Made by a program: the position numbers and the translations under genes
NCBI GenBank assembly: GCA_035911135.1
Contig: JAMHWD010000045.1
Span: 186,001 to 250,000, forward strand
DNA: 64,000 nt
Direction of reading: 5' to 3'
Source of the DNA: JAMHWD01 sp035911135
Lineage (GTDB): Bacteria; Pseudomonadota; Alphaproteobacteria; Micavibrionales; Micavibrionaceae
Part shown: piece after piece, positions 36,001 through 44,783 of the stretch
Layout of the letters: every line of letters starts with the position of its first letter
Numbering within the stretch: position 1 is the stretch's first letter
Notes under the pieces: generated by a model
Database searches by the model: none
What the model was told of the DNA's origin: nothing
The model's input: only the letters and a program-made list of their open reading frames with translations

Positions 36001-36031
36001 AAAAAAGGATCCCCGCTTTCGCGGGGATGCC
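36001..36031 (-). terminator. Terminator after the parvulin gene, with repeat-like hairpin
   Basis: Perfect 8-bp stem ATCCCCGC (36009-36016) and GCGGGGAT (36021-36028), 4-base loop, followed on the minus strand by CC and six T. The hairpin is identical in style to a widespread bacterial palindromic repeat (GGATCCCCGC...GCGGGGATG). Confidence 0.75.
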
Positions 36032-36061
36032 ATCAAATTTATCATAGCAGAGGGAATAATA

Positions 36062-37129
36062 TTATTCCGTCTTGGCCTTATCGCCTTCTTTGACCGGGTC
36101 GCCATTGATGTCAAAGCGCTCGATCTTGGCATCATTGCGCCAGCCTTCGACGATCTCGTCCAGGATTTCACGGCGCAGATTGCCTTCGATCATTGGCTTG
36201 GCTTGCTCGAATTCAGGTGGCTTGCGTGTGCGCTTGTCTTCCAGCTTGATCACGTGGAAGCCGAACTGGGATTTCACGGGTTCCTTGGTGTAGGCACCTT
36301 TTTCCAGACCAAAAGCCGCATCGCCAAATTCCTTGACGACATCCGTCTTGGCGAAATAGCCAAGATCACCGCCATTGGCAGCTGTTGCGTCCTTGGAGTT
36401 TTCTTTGGCCAGAGCTGCAAAATCACCGCCATCATTCAGCTTTGTGATGATTTCTTTTGCCTTGGCTTCGTCCTCGACCAGAATATGTGCGGCCTTGGCT
36501 TCTTCTGTTTTCGGGAATTCAGCAACCATTTTGTCATAGGCAGCCTTGAGCTTGTCTTCAGTGAGTTGCTTGTCAACTTCCTGCTGAATGAATGTGCTGC
36601 GGATGATCTGGGTCTTGGCCATCTCGATCTGTTTCAGGACTTCAGGGTCCTGCGCCAGCTTGTCGGAATCGATCTTGCCTTCAACCAGCTTGCCGTTGAT
36701 GACCTGCTCCAGTGCCAGCGGGTAGAGCTGTTCAACGGGAAGCTGTCTCATGTTGGGGGGGAGCTGCGTGATGAAGTTGAAAACATCAACGCGTGTGATT
36801 TCCTGATCGCCCACCTTGGCCACGACAGGGTTGCCGGGTTTGACTTCTGTTGTGCCGACTTTAGGATCGGCTGCAGCGGCAGCTTCGCCTTCAGCCGCAG
36901 GAGCCGCTTCGGCGGTTTCTTCGCCAGCAGCAGGCTGTGTCTCGGAAGCTGCGGATGGGTCAGCCGAGGCTGTTTCTTCCGTGGCAGATGCTTCAGAGCC
37001 TTGCTCCGCTGTCATCTGCGTGGAGACGAAAACCAGTCCCGCAACGGCGATAATTGCCAGAAGGGCCAGAATGCCGGTCTTGGCTTTGCCGCTTTTGGCG
37101 GACTTGTCATTGGAATTTAGAGTTGTCAT
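36062..37129 (-). CDS. Membrane-anchored parvulin-type peptidyl-prolyl isomerase
   Basis: A 355-residue periplasmic folding factor. After a short cytoplasmic start comes one transmembrane helix (GILALLAIIAVAGLVFVS, about 18-35), an Ala/Glu-rich linker (to about 105), an N-terminal SurA-like helical region (TRVDVFNFITQLP) and the parvulin domain: AAHILVEDEAKAKEIITKL, GDFAALAKENSKDAT, GGDLGYFAK, and FGFHVIKLED. ATG 37129 is preferred over 37222, whose extension is not family-like. It is divergent from secA, a conserved alphaproteobacterial arrangement consistent with a role in folding SecA-exported proteins. Confidence 0.88.
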   Translation of the reverse strand: MTTLNSNDKSAKSGKAKTGILALLAIIAVAGLVFVSTQMTAEQGSEASATEETASADPSAASETQPAAGEETAEAAPAAEGEAAAAADPKVGTTEVKPGNPVVAKVGDQEITRVDVFNFITQLPPNMRQLPVEQLYPLALEQVINGKLVEGKIDSDKLAQDPEVLKQIEMAKTQIIRSTFIQQEVDKQLTEDKLKAAYDKMVAEFPKTEEAKAAHILVEDEAKAKEIITKLNDGGDFAALAKENSKDATAANGGDLGYFAKTDVVKEFGDAAFGLEKGAYTKEPVKSQFGFHVIKLEDKRTRKPPEFEQAKPMIEGNLRREILDEIVEGWRNDAKIERFDINGDPVKEGDKAKTE

Positions 37130-37228
37130 ATGATTTCTCGATTCATAAGTTAATAACAAAGTGAACGGGGGCAGACTAGACCATCGTTTTGGGGAATTCA
37201 AGCGCCTGTGGAGTTTTATCAACGCCTG

Positions 37229-37257
37229 TTGACGTTAGGCTCACAGAGGCTTATAGA
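37229..37257 (+). promoter_or_regulatory. Candidate secA promoter
   Basis: TTGACG (37229-37234), a 17-base spacer and TATAGA (37252-37257). The likely start site is near 37264, about 31 bp before the secA ATG, giving a short leader. Confidence 0.5.
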
Positions 37258-37294
37258 GTACAGACCCATAAAAAGATAAGGTAATCGCATTCCC

Positions 37295-40045
37295 ATGATT
37301 TTCACGCTGGCTTCAAAAATTTTCGGCTCCGCGAATGACAGGGTCTTGAAGACGCTCTCCAAGCATGTCGCGCCCATCAATGCGCTGGAACCGCGTTTCG
37401 AGGCCATGAGCGATGAAGAACTGCGCGGTATGACGGCTGATTTCCGCCAGCGTCTTGCGGGTGGCCAGACCGAAGATGATATTTTGCATGAGGCCTTTGC
37501 CGTGGTGCGCGAAGGCGCCAAGCGCGTTCTGGGCCAGCGTCATTACGATGTGCAGCTGATCGGCGGTCTGGCGCTGCATAAAGGCAAGATTGCGGAGATG
37601 AAAACCGGCGAAGGTAAGACGCTGGTGGGTACGCTGGCTGTTTATCTGAACGCCATTTCCGGCAAGGGCGTGCATGTCGTTACCGTGAACGATTACCTCG
37701 CACGGCGCGATTCGGCCTGGATGGGGCAGATTTATAATTTCCTTGGCCTGACCGTGGGCTGCATTACGGGCGGATCGTCCGAAGCCGAGCGCCGCGCCGC
37801 TTATGCCGCCGATATCACATACGGCACGAATAATGAATTCGGCTTTGATTACCTGCGCGATAACATGAAATTCTCACTGGCGCAGATGGTCCAGCGCAGC
37901 GCCTTTAACTTCGCGATCGTGGACGAGGTTGACTCGATTCTGGTGGATGAAGCGCGGACACCGCTGATTATCTCCGGCCCTTCGGAGCGCGCCACGGATC
38001 TATACGTGCATGTCGATAAACTGATCCCCCGCCTTGTGGCCGAAGATTACGAGAAGGATGAGAAGCATAAATCCATCATGCTCACCGAGGCGGGTAACGA
38101 GCATGTCGAGGAGCTGCTGCGTCAGGAAGGTCTGATGAGCGAAGGCAATATGTATGATGTGCAGAACATCAACCTTGTGCATCACGTTAATCAGGCTTTG
38201 CGCGCCCACAAGATTTTCGAGCTGGACAAGGATTACATCGTCAAGGATGGCAAGGTCATTCTGATTGATGAATTCACAGGCCGCATGATGGAAGGCCGCC
38301 GCCTGTCCGAAGGCCTGCATCAGGCCATCGAAGCGAAAGAGCGCGTGGACATCCAGACGGAAAACCAGACGCTGGCCTCCATTACCTTCCAGAATTATTT
38401 CCGCCTTTATCCCAAGCTGGCCGGTATGACCGGTACGGCCATGACCGAGGCCGCCGAGTTTCAGGAGATCTATAATCTGGGTGTGGTCGCCATCCCAACG
38501 CATGTGCCGGTGGCGCGTCATGATGCGGATGATAAAATTTTCCGCTCGCTGGCCGAAAAGGACGAGGCCATCGTCAAAACGATTAAAGAATGTCAGGAGC
38601 GCAACCAGCCTATTCTGGTGGGCACAGTCTCGATTGAAAAATCGGAAAGCCTTTCGGCGCGTCTGAAAAAGGCCAAGATTGAGCATAACGTGCTTAACGC
38701 CCGTTATCACGAACAAGAGGCCTATATCGTGGCGCAGGCCGGGCGTCCCGGCGCGGTGACGATTGCCACCAACATGGCGGGCCGCGGTACGGATATCAAG
38801 CTGGGCGGTAACGCCGATATGCGGATCGAGGCTGAGCTTGGCCCTGAATTTGCGGGCGTTGAATCATCGGAAACACAGCGTATCCGCGATGAAGTCAAAC
38901 GTGACGAGCAACGTGTGAAGGATGCGGGCGGCCTGTTCGTGATCGGAACCGAGCGCCATGAATCACGCCGTATCGACAATCAGCTCCGCGGTCGTTCAGG
39001 CCGTCAGGGCGATCCCGGCGCGACGGTATTCTTCCTCTCGGTTGAGGATGATCTGATGCGTATTTTCGCCGGTGATCGTCTTGAGACACTGCTGAACAGC
39101 AGTATTGGCCTTCAGGAAGGCGAGAGCCTTGAGCATCCTTTGATCTCCAAGATGCTCCAGCGCGCGCAGGGTAAAGTGGAATCGATGCATTTCGAGATGC
39201 GGAAAAACATCCTGAAATTCGACAACGTCATGAACGACCAGCGTAAGGTTATCTACGAGCAGCGCCGCGAGATCATGGAGGTTGAGGATCTTGAAGACCT
39301 CACCCATGACATGCGCCACCAGGTAATCGAGGATATCGTCCGCGCGGCAATCCCTGCACAGGCTTATGCCGAGCAATGGGATACAGCAGGCCTCAAGGTC
39401 GAGGTTGCCCGTTTGCTGGGTCTGGATCTCCCCGTTGAGGACTGGGCGCGCGAGGAGGGCATTGCCGATGATGAGATCGAGGAGCGCATCCGTGATGCCT
39501 CCGACCGTAAAATGGCGGCCAAGCTGGCCAATTACGGCGCGGATATCTGGCGCAAGACGGAAAAGGCGATTGTCCTTCAGATTCTTGACCAGCACTGGAA
39601 AGAACATCTGCTGGCCCTTGATCATCTGCGTCAGGGGATTAACCTGCGCGCCTTTGGTCAGAAGGATCCGTTGAACGAATACAAGACCGAAGCCTTTGCC
39701 TTGTTCGAGCAGATGCTGAACATGCTGCGCGAGAGCATCACACAGACGCTTTGTCTGGTGGAGATCGGCATCGAGCAGGATCTGGGCGTTCTTCTGCCAC
39801 GCCAGCCGCAGGAAATGCGTGAAAGCCGCACCGATCCGGCGTTGATGGGTACGGGCATGGGCGGCGGACAGGATAGCAATGTTCAGTCTTTGCGTGATGC
39901 CCAGCGCCCTTTACGCAAGGCGGTCGATAAAAATGATCCATCCACATGGGAAAAAGTGCCGCGCAATTCGGCCTGTCCTTGCGGTTCGGGCAAGAAGTTC
40001 AAATATTGCCATGGTGATTTCTCGCAAGGGTTAAAGGCGCTTTAA
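37295..40045 (+). CDS. secA: Preprotein translocase ATPase SecA
   Basis: A 916-residue motor that drives preproteins through SecYEG. Walker A lies in MKTGEGKTL near residue 105, followed by DEAD-type motifs ([20 protein letters not shown]), the NBD2 motifs ([32 protein letters not shown]) and the preprotein cross-linking and helical wing domains. The C-terminal zinc motif C894-P-C896...C905-H906 is complete, so it can bind SecB. Full length. Downstream, 15 bp after the stop, is an inverted copy of the 58-bp double hairpin. Confidence 0.98.
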   Translation: MIFTLASKIFGSANDRVLKTLSKHVAPINALEPRFEAMSDEELRGMTADFRQRLAGGQTEDDILHEAFAVVREGAKRVLGQRHYDVQLIGGLALHKGKIAEMKTGEGKTLVGTLAVYLNAISGKGVHVVTVNDYLARRDSAWMGQIYNFLGLTVGCITGGSSEAERRAAYAADITYGTNNEFGFDYLRDNMKFSLAQMVQRSAFNFAIVDEVDSILVDEARTPLIISGPSERATDLYVHVDKLIPRLVAEDYEKDEKHKSIMLTEAGNEHVEELLRQEGLMSEGNMYDVQNINLVHHVNQALRAHKIFELDKDYIVKDGKVILIDEFTGRMMEGRRLSEGLHQAIEAKERVDIQTENQTLASITFQNYFRLYPKLAGMTGTAMTEAAEFQEIYNLGVVAIPTHVPVARHDADDKIFRSLAEKDEAIVKTIKECQERNQPILVGTVSIEKSESLSARLKKAKIEHNVLNARYHEQEAYIVAQAGRPGAVTIATNMAGRGTDIKLGGNADMRIEAELGPEFAGVESSETQRIRDEVKRDEQRVKDAGGLFVIGTERHESRRIDNQLRGRSGRQGDPGATVFFLSVEDDLMRIFAGDRLETLLNSSIGLQEGESLEHPLISKMLQRAQGKVESMHFEMRKNILKFDNVMNDQRKVIYEQRREIMEVEDLEDLTHDMRHQVIEDIVRAAIPAQAYAEQWDTAGLKVEVARLLGLDLPVEDWAREEGIADDEIEERIRDASDRKMAAKLANYGADIWRKTEKAIVLQILDQHWKEHLLALDHLRQGINLRAFGQKDPLNEYKTEAFALFEQMLNMLRESITQTLCLVEIGIEQDLGVLLPRQPQEMRESRTDPALMGTGMGGGQDSNVQSLRDAQRPLRKAVDKNDPSTWEKVPRNSACPCGSGKKFKYCHGDFSQGLKAL

Positions 40046-40059
40046 TATCCTGCCATCTT

Positions 40060-40117
40060 GTCATCACACGCTTTATGCGTGTGATCCATGGATTACACGG
40101 ACAAGCCGTGTAATGAC
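40060..40117. repeat. 58-bp double-hairpin repeat, copy 2 (inverted)
   Basis: Reverse complement of 32671-32728 with a single difference (57 of 58 bases). It lies between the secA and metA stops, which are convergent, and may terminate both. The two copies face opposite ways and enclose 7.3 kb. Confidence 0.9.
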
Positions 40118-40124
40118 GTTGTGA

Positions 40125-41162
40125 CTACAACCCCAGCGGATTTTCAGGATCAATCCCGTCCATATATTGCAGGCGGCGATCGACATTGGTTGTCTGATAA
40201 ACCTTGCCGATCCAGTTGCCGATGATCGCCCGCGCGGAATCCCGCCATGTGTTTTCGATATGGGGGATGATCTCGCTTTCCGGGAAGTTCTCAGGATCGG
40301 GATTTTGCTTCCAGCGCTCGATGATCTCCATGGCCTCGGACGAGAAATAATGCAGCGGGAAGGGCACGGTTTCCATCTGCCCTTGCGCCTGCAGCAGCAT
40401 ATCGCGGCGGAATTCCTTCAGCAGGCTCACGGTGTCATATTCCTGATGCCCCTGAAAACACAGCAGGCGAAACCCGTCGCGGCTGGCGGCCATATGCACG
40501 CCGCCTTCGAAACTATTCACCAGAATTCGCATCCCGGCCTGTTCGAACTGCGCCCATGACAGCTCGGAATAGCGCGAATGCGGGACATCGAACACGGTGT
40601 TCATGCCTTGCACGATGGGGTGGGATCGCTCTCGCACCCGGCTTTTGAAGACGCCAAGGCGTTTATCGGGGAGGCGCGTGCGGACTTGTCCATGCCGGAA
40701 ATGCATCACGAAATGCGTGGCCATGCAGGCCGTAATGGTCGAGGCCACATTATCCCACGCCCAGTCCATGATCTCCTGCAGGGAATCCCAGAATGGCAGT
40801 GTTTCAAACACGTCATTCTCCAGATTGGCGCCCGTGACGATCAATGCATCCAGCCCCTCGGCCTTTAAGGTCTCGAATGTGTCGTAATATTTGGCGATAT
40901 GCGCCTTGGCCTCGGCCCCGCGCTCCAGTTCCGGGACGGTAAAGGGGCGGACATGCAGCTGGGCGATTTTGTTGCTATCGCCGATCAGCCGGAAAAACTG
41001 GCGTTCTGTGGCCTCCAGCGCGGCATCGGGCATCAGGTTCAAAAGGCCGATATGCAGGGCGCGGATATCCTGCGTGGCGGCGCGTTCCGGGGCCAGAACC
41101 GTCTGGCCTTCCTGCCGCAGCCGCTCGAAAGAGGGCAATCCGTTATGCGCGATCAAGGGCAT
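40125..41162 (-). CDS. metA: Homoserine O-succinyltransferase (MetA family)
   Basis: A 345-residue acyltransferase that activates homoserine in methionine synthesis. Family motifs: LHIGLLNLMPDAALEATERQF, LIVTGANLE near 110, the catalytic Cys in ITACMATHFVMH, the Glu/His pair region SRYSELSW and LCFQGHQEYD. The acyl donor (succinyl- or acetyl-CoA) in MetA proteins depends on a few active-site residues and cannot be settled here. Divergent from tyrA with 50 bp between starts. Confidence 0.92.
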   Translation of the reverse strand: MPLIAHNGLPSFERLRQEGQTVLAPERAATQDIRALHIGLLNLMPDAALEATERQFFRLIGDSNKIAQLHVRPFTVPELERGAEAKAHIAKYYDTFETLKAEGLDALIVTGANLENDVFETLPFWDSLQEIMDWAWDNVASTITACMATHFVMHFRHGQVRTRLPDKRLGVFKSRVRERSHPIVQGMNTVFDVPHSRYSELSWAQFEQAGMRILVNSFEGGVHMAASRDGFRLLCFQGHQEYDTVSLLKEFRRDMLLQAQGQMETVPFPLHYFSSEAMEIIERWKQNPDPENFPESEIIPHIENTWRDSARAIIGNWIGKVYQTTNVDRRLQYMDGIDPENPLGL

Positions 41163-41211
41163 AAGTCAAAATCCTTGTTTTTAAGGCCCTGAATGATTAG
41201 AACCTGATATC

Positions 41212-42117
41212 ATGTTTAATAAAATCTGCATCATCGGTCTAGGGCTTATCGGCTCTTCCATCGCGCATAATATACGCGCCGGGAAACTGGCGCAGGTCCT
41301 TGTCGCGGCCGATATCAATCCGAAGGTCTGCCAGAAGGTGCTGGAGCTCAACCTTGCCGATGATGTGACCACCAGCCTTGCCAAGGGCGTGGAGGATGCG
41401 GATCTGGTGATTTTATGCTCGCCCGTGGGCACGATGGCCGTGGTGGCCGAGGCGATTGCGCCTTACCTGAAAGAGGGCGCGATCGTAACCGATGTCGGCT
41501 CGGTCAAGGGCGCGGTGGTCAAGGCGCTGGAGCCGCGTTTGCCCGCCCATGTCGATATCGTGCCGGGACACCCCATTGCGGGAACGGAGAATTCTGGCCC
41601 TGAATCCGGTTTCAAGGCGCTGTTCGAGGGGCGCTGGTGCATTTTAACGCCGCTGCCCCAGACCAGCATTCGCGCCGTTGAAAAGGTCACGCATTTCTGG
41701 GAGGCCTGCGGCGCGAAGATTGAGCTGATGGCCCCCGAACATCATGATCTGGTGCTGGCGATTACCTCGCATCTGCCGCATTTGATTGCCTATACGATTG
41801 TGGATACCGCCAATAATCTTGAGGATGATATCAAATCCGAAGTGATCAAATTCTCGGCCTCGGGTTTCCGCGGTTTTACGCGGATCGCGGCCTCCGACCC
41901 GGTCATGTGGCGGGATGTGTTTTTGAACAACAAGGATGCGGTGCTGGATATCCTTCAGCGCTTCACCGAAGACCTGACCGAGATGCAAAAGGCGATCCGC
42001 AAAGGGGATGGCGATCATCTCTTCAGCGCCTTTACCCGCACGCGCGCCATTCGCCGTCAGGTTACCGATCTGGGCTCGGAAACCCTGCCATCACCGCGCC
42101 GCGAAGGCATAGACTAG
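41212..42117 (+). CDS. tyrA: Prephenate/arogenate dehydrogenase
   Basis: A 301-residue NAD(P)-dependent enzyme of tyrosine synthesis. The Rossmann motif is GLGLIGSS near 9-16, with VTDVGSVKG, GHPIAGTENSGPESGF and ITSHLPHLIAY, all classic TyrA signatures, and a C-terminal helical dimerisation domain (FRGFTRIAASDPVMWRDVF). No chorismate mutase or ACT domain is fused. It overlaps by four bases the 3' end of the plsC fusion gene, which lies on the other strand. Confidence 0.94.
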   Translation: MFNKICIIGLGLIGSSIAHNIRAGKLAQVLVAADINPKVCQKVLELNLADDVTTSLAKGVEDADLVILCSPVGTMAVVAEAIAPYLKEGAIVTDVGSVKGAVVKALEPRLPAHVDIVPGHPIAGTENSGPESGFKALFEGRWCILTPLPQTSIRAVEKVTHFWEACGAKIELMAPEHHDLVLAITSHLPHLIAYTIVDTANNLEDDIKSEVIKFSASGFRGFTRIAASDPVMWRDVFLNNKDAVLDILQRFTEDLTEMQKAIRKGDGDHLFSAFTRTRAIRRQVTDLGSETLPSPRREGID

Positions 42118-43538
42118 AATTTCCTGATCAGAAACGGCCCGGCATAAAGGGCGTTGTTATCAAGGCTCAGCTTCACATGCGCCACGCCTTCCGCGTCCTG
42201 TAATCCCGCAAAGGCTGCGGCCGCGAACATGGCAGGTTTTTGCTCGATAAATCCATCGGCGGCTAACATGCCAATCAGCTGGGCGCTGTTTTTCACGGCC
42301 ACATCCAGATCAAGGCCGGGCGGATTTGTATCAAAACGGTATGAGCCTTCGCCATTGGCTTCGAAAGCATCCTTTGTCAGTTTCAGGGAATGAATGACAA
42401 CGCTGCCCGTCCAGACTGTAAACCGCGCGGAAACATTGTTTGTAACAAAAGGCTTTTCGTATTCGAATGATTTATAGGTAACGCTCTCGGCCTCGATAGC
42501 GGCGGGGACAAAAGGGATCGGCCAGGCCCAGGCTTTGAGATTGTTAAGCTCAAGATTGAATTTCGGGCTGGTCAGGTAATCCTGATCGGCTGTGATGGTG
42601 ATCGGCCCGGGATAGCCGCCAATATGCAGACCCTCGATATGGCGCTCAACGGGGCCTTCGATACGGGCGGTGAGATGCAGATTGTAATATTGCTTTTTGA
42701 CTTCCCCGGCCAGCGCAAACCATGTGGCGGTATAGATCGCAAACAGCAAAAGAGCCGATACGCCCCATACAAAGGCTGCGGGCAGGCTGATCATATTCTT
42801 TTCGCACTCAATGGCTTCATGCAGCAAAGCTTGAGAGGCGCTTTCGACATCATTTGTGATTTTCGCCAGCAAGTTACCGCGCTCCATGCCCGGCTCAATG
42901 GCAGGCAGGAATTCAAAAATCACGCGCCCCGGACGTTTCAGCAGCCCCCTCTTTGGCCAGAAATATCCGGTATTCAGGGCCATCGGTACGATGGGCAGGT
43001 TTGTGGCATCCTGAATGCGGGCCACTCCGACCTTATAGGGTTTTTGCTCCGCGCTCATATCAACGGGCACGCGCGTGCCTTGGGGGAAGATAATGATGGG
43101 GCGGCCCTGTTCCTTCATGCGGATGGCGCCTGCCTGAATCGAGGCAATGGCGGCTTCCGGGCTGGATCGGTCAATGGCGATAACATCTGATTTTTTGACG
43201 AACTGCCCCCAGATCGGAATGGAAAGCAGTTCTTTTTTCAAGATAATTGCCGGATCGCGAAACAGGATATGCAGCTTCATCGTCTCATAGGCGGATTGAT
43301 GCTTGGCCGCCACGATATAGGGGTCGCTGGCGGGCAGATGTTCCGCGCCGCGTACCTCGTAATCAAGGCGCATGATATGGCGCTCCAGCCAGTACACGGC
43401 CTCCAGCCAGCCAACGACGATATTCAGGAATTGCTTGCGCGGCAAAAACATCCCCGGCAGGCATATCAGGCAGGCTAGGGCGGTTACGCCGTAAAACGAG
43501 GCTGTAAAGACAATCGAGCGAAGCGGGTATGATTTCAT
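42114..43538 (-). CDS. plsC: 1-acylglycerol-3-phosphate acyltransferase fused to DUF2125
   Basis: A 474-residue two-domain protein. Residues 1-245 are a PlsC-type lysophosphatidate acyltransferase: N-terminal membrane helix, H80-Q-S-A-Y-E motif (the alphaproteobacterial variant of HX4D), LLSIPIWGQFVKKSDVIAIDR, FPQGTR and VPMALNTG. A second transmembrane segment near 250-275 begins a DUF2125 domain (about 280-474: GLHIGGYPGPITITADQ, LELNNLKAWAWPIPFVPAA). DUF2125 is normally a separate envelope protein encoded near tyrA in alphaproteobacteria; a fusion with PlsC is unusual. PlsC makes phosphatidic acid for phospholipids. Confidence 0.85.
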   Translation of the reverse strand: MKSYPLRSIVFTASFYGVTALACLICLPGMFLPRKQFLNIVVGWLEAVYWLERHIMRLDYEVRGAEHLPASDPYIVAAKHQSAYETMKLHILFRDPAIILKKELLSIPIWGQFVKKSDVIAIDRSSPEAAIASIQAGAIRMKEQGRPIIIFPQGTRVPVDMSAEQKPYKVGVARIQDATNLPIVPMALNTGYFWPKRGLLKRPGRVIFEFLPAIEPGMERGNLLAKITNDVESASQALLHEAIECEKNMISLPAAFVWGVSALLLFAIYTATWFALAGEVKKQYYNLHLTARIEGPVERHIEGLHIGGYPGPITITADQDYLTSPKFNLELNNLKAWAWPIPFVPAAIEAESVTYKSFEYEKPFVTNNVSARFTVWTGSVVIHSLKLTKDAFEANGEGSYRFDTNPPGLDLDVAVKNSAQLIGMLAADGFIEQKPAMFAAAAFAGLQDAEGVAHVKLSLDNNALYAGPFLIRKF

Positions 43539-43591
43539 GCCTTCTTATACGCCGGGCCGGGCGGCTTGTAAAAAGACTTTGTAAAAACCGC

Positions 43592-43621
43592 TTTACATGA
43601 GAATGGTTCTCATTTTATAAG
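43592..43621 (+). promoter_or_regulatory. Promoter with Fur-like palindrome in the spacer
   Basis: TTTACA (43592-43597), an 18-base spacer and TATAAG (43616-43621). The spacer holds the palindrome ATGAGAA-TGG-TTCTCAT (43597-43613), close to the 7-1-7 shape of Fur-family operators (TGAGAAT-N-ATTCTCA). Such a position blocks polymerase when the repressor binds. Start site near 43628, gene start at 43649. Confidence 0.5.
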
Positions 43622-43648
43622 ATGTCATAAAACAGGGAAATTTAATTA

Positions 43649-44209
43649 ATGTCATTGGACCCCAAAGCCGCACAGACCTTGCGTAAGCTTTTCAGCGCCC
43701 ATGCTGGCCAGTATCCTTATCTGCTGCCCGAGGCCGAGATATTGTTTGAAAATTCAGGCGGCAGTAAAATGCGCTTCCACGCCAATGACCCTTTCGAGAC
43801 CGCCAAAATTCTGATGCATCTGCAGGCCCATGATGGCAACGGGGTTTTTGATCGCAAGTTGCAGAATGGCTCGCTGGCCCCGATTTCATTTCGTATGCAT
43901 AAACGTGTACGCCTTGAACCTGATGCCAAGGAGCATGTTATGCCAGCCTTTAATATTGCCTATCAGGCGCTGGAGGAGGAGGGGCATCTCTGGATTTCCG
44001 ACCCTGAGAATAATAAATATTTCTGGCTGGGCGATGAAAAAATTGATGACCGTCCGCCCATGACTTTTCACGCGCCAAAACTCAGTGACCTTATCGAGAC
44101 TTTGTGGCGGGCGGGTAATAGCTGGCAGCGTGTGAATTTCATGACGCATGTCCCGCGCCTTAAGGTACATGTTAACCCTAATCATGCCAGTATGCCGGGG
44201 CAGGGGTGA
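43649..44209 (+). CDS. Hypothetical protein under a Fur-like operator
   Basis: A 186-residue soluble protein (MSLDPKAAQTLRKLF...), no signal peptide or membrane helix. It has a predicted alpha/beta middle (EILFENSGGSKMRFHAND, LAPISFRMHKRVRLEPDAKEH) and aromatic-rich later part (LWISDPENNKYFWLGD, TLWRAGNSWQRVNFMTH). Several His but no recognised metal motif. AGGGA lies about 11 bases before the ATG. No family recognised. Its only regulatory clue is the promoter palindrome just upstream, suggesting control by iron or another metal. Convergent with the YdcF-like gene, ending 4 bp from it. Confidence 0.65.
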   Translation: MSLDPKAAQTLRKLFSAHAGQYPYLLPEAEILFENSGGSKMRFHANDPFETAKILMHLQAHDGNGVFDRKLQNGSLAPISFRMHKRVRLEPDAKEHVMPAFNIAYQALEEEGHLWISDPENNKYFWLGDEKIDDRPPMTFHAPKLSDLIETLWRAGNSWQRVNFMTHVPRLKVHVNPNHASMPGQG

Positions 44210-44213
44210 ATTC

Positions 44214-44783
44214 CTAGCGGAAATTCTTCTGCAGGATGCGCGCCAGCAACTTGTGATATTCCGTGATGGATTGCCGCCAGAAGCGTTCTTCTTCGGGTTT
44301 GAGATCATTTTTGGCTACCGGGTGCTGAATGATCCTGATATCCGGCGAGAGGATATCAAATTCCAGTATCGAGCGCGGCATGTGATAGGCCGAGGTCACA
44401 AGGCGAATGGATTTGATGTGCTTTTCCTCGATCCATTTTTTGGTTTCGCTGGCATTGCCGATAGTGGTCTCGGCTTCATATCCCAATGTCAGGCAGCAAA
44501 GCGGCAGTGTTTTTTCGCCCTGCCATTCGGCCATGATTTCCTGCGGTTTGACATCCTTGTGCACGCCGCTGATGAATAATTCGGGAGCCAGACCTTCGGC
44601 CCAGAGCGCAAGCCCTGTCTCGATGCGGTAATCATCACCTGTCAGGATAACAATGGCATCTGTTTTTTCCGTGAGATTGTCAGGGCGGATGGAATAAACC
44701 CACATCAGATAGGCAACATAGCCACCCACCCAAAGAAGGATCATAAAAAGTCCGGCGCTGATAAGATATTTCAAAAATTTCAT
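44214..44783 (-). CDS. YdcF/SanA-like DUF218 membrane protein
   Basis: A 189-residue inner-membrane protein with one N-terminal helix (about 5-27) and a periplasmic DUF218 domain: DAIVILTGDDYRIETGLALWAEGLAPELFISG, TIGNASET and RLVTSAYHMPRSILEF. DUF218 proteins (SanA, ElyC, YdcF) act in envelope and peptidoglycan maintenance. ATG 44783 overlaps the ftsX stop (ATGA), so it is in the ftsEX operon; this fits a cell-wall role. A longer start at 44843 is not supported. Confidence 0.85.
   Translation of the reverse strand: MKFLKYLISAGLFMILLWVGGYVAYLMWVYSIRPDNLTEKTDAIVILTGDDYRIETGLALWAEGLAPELFISGVHKDVKPQEIMAEWQGEKTLPLCCLTLGYEAETTIGNASETKKWIEEKHIKSIRLVTSAYHMPRSILEFDILSPDIRIIQHPVAKNDLKPEEERFWRQSITEYHKLLARILQKNFR

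Noticed and set aside
36203..37120. 305-codon open frame antisense to the parvulin gene
   Set aside because: Parvulin domain and anchor are clear on the minus strand; the opposite frame is rich in Gly, Cys and Arg with no domain.
32671..40117. Region between the inverted 58-bp copies as a composite transposon
   Set aside because: Contents are ordinary conserved genes (secA, parvulin, mutT) in typical alphaproteobacterial context; no transposase.
42114..43538. PlsC HX4D motif read as inactivated because it is HQSAYE
   Set aside because: H-x4-E at this position is common in alphaproteobacterial PlsC proteins, so loss of activity is not implied.
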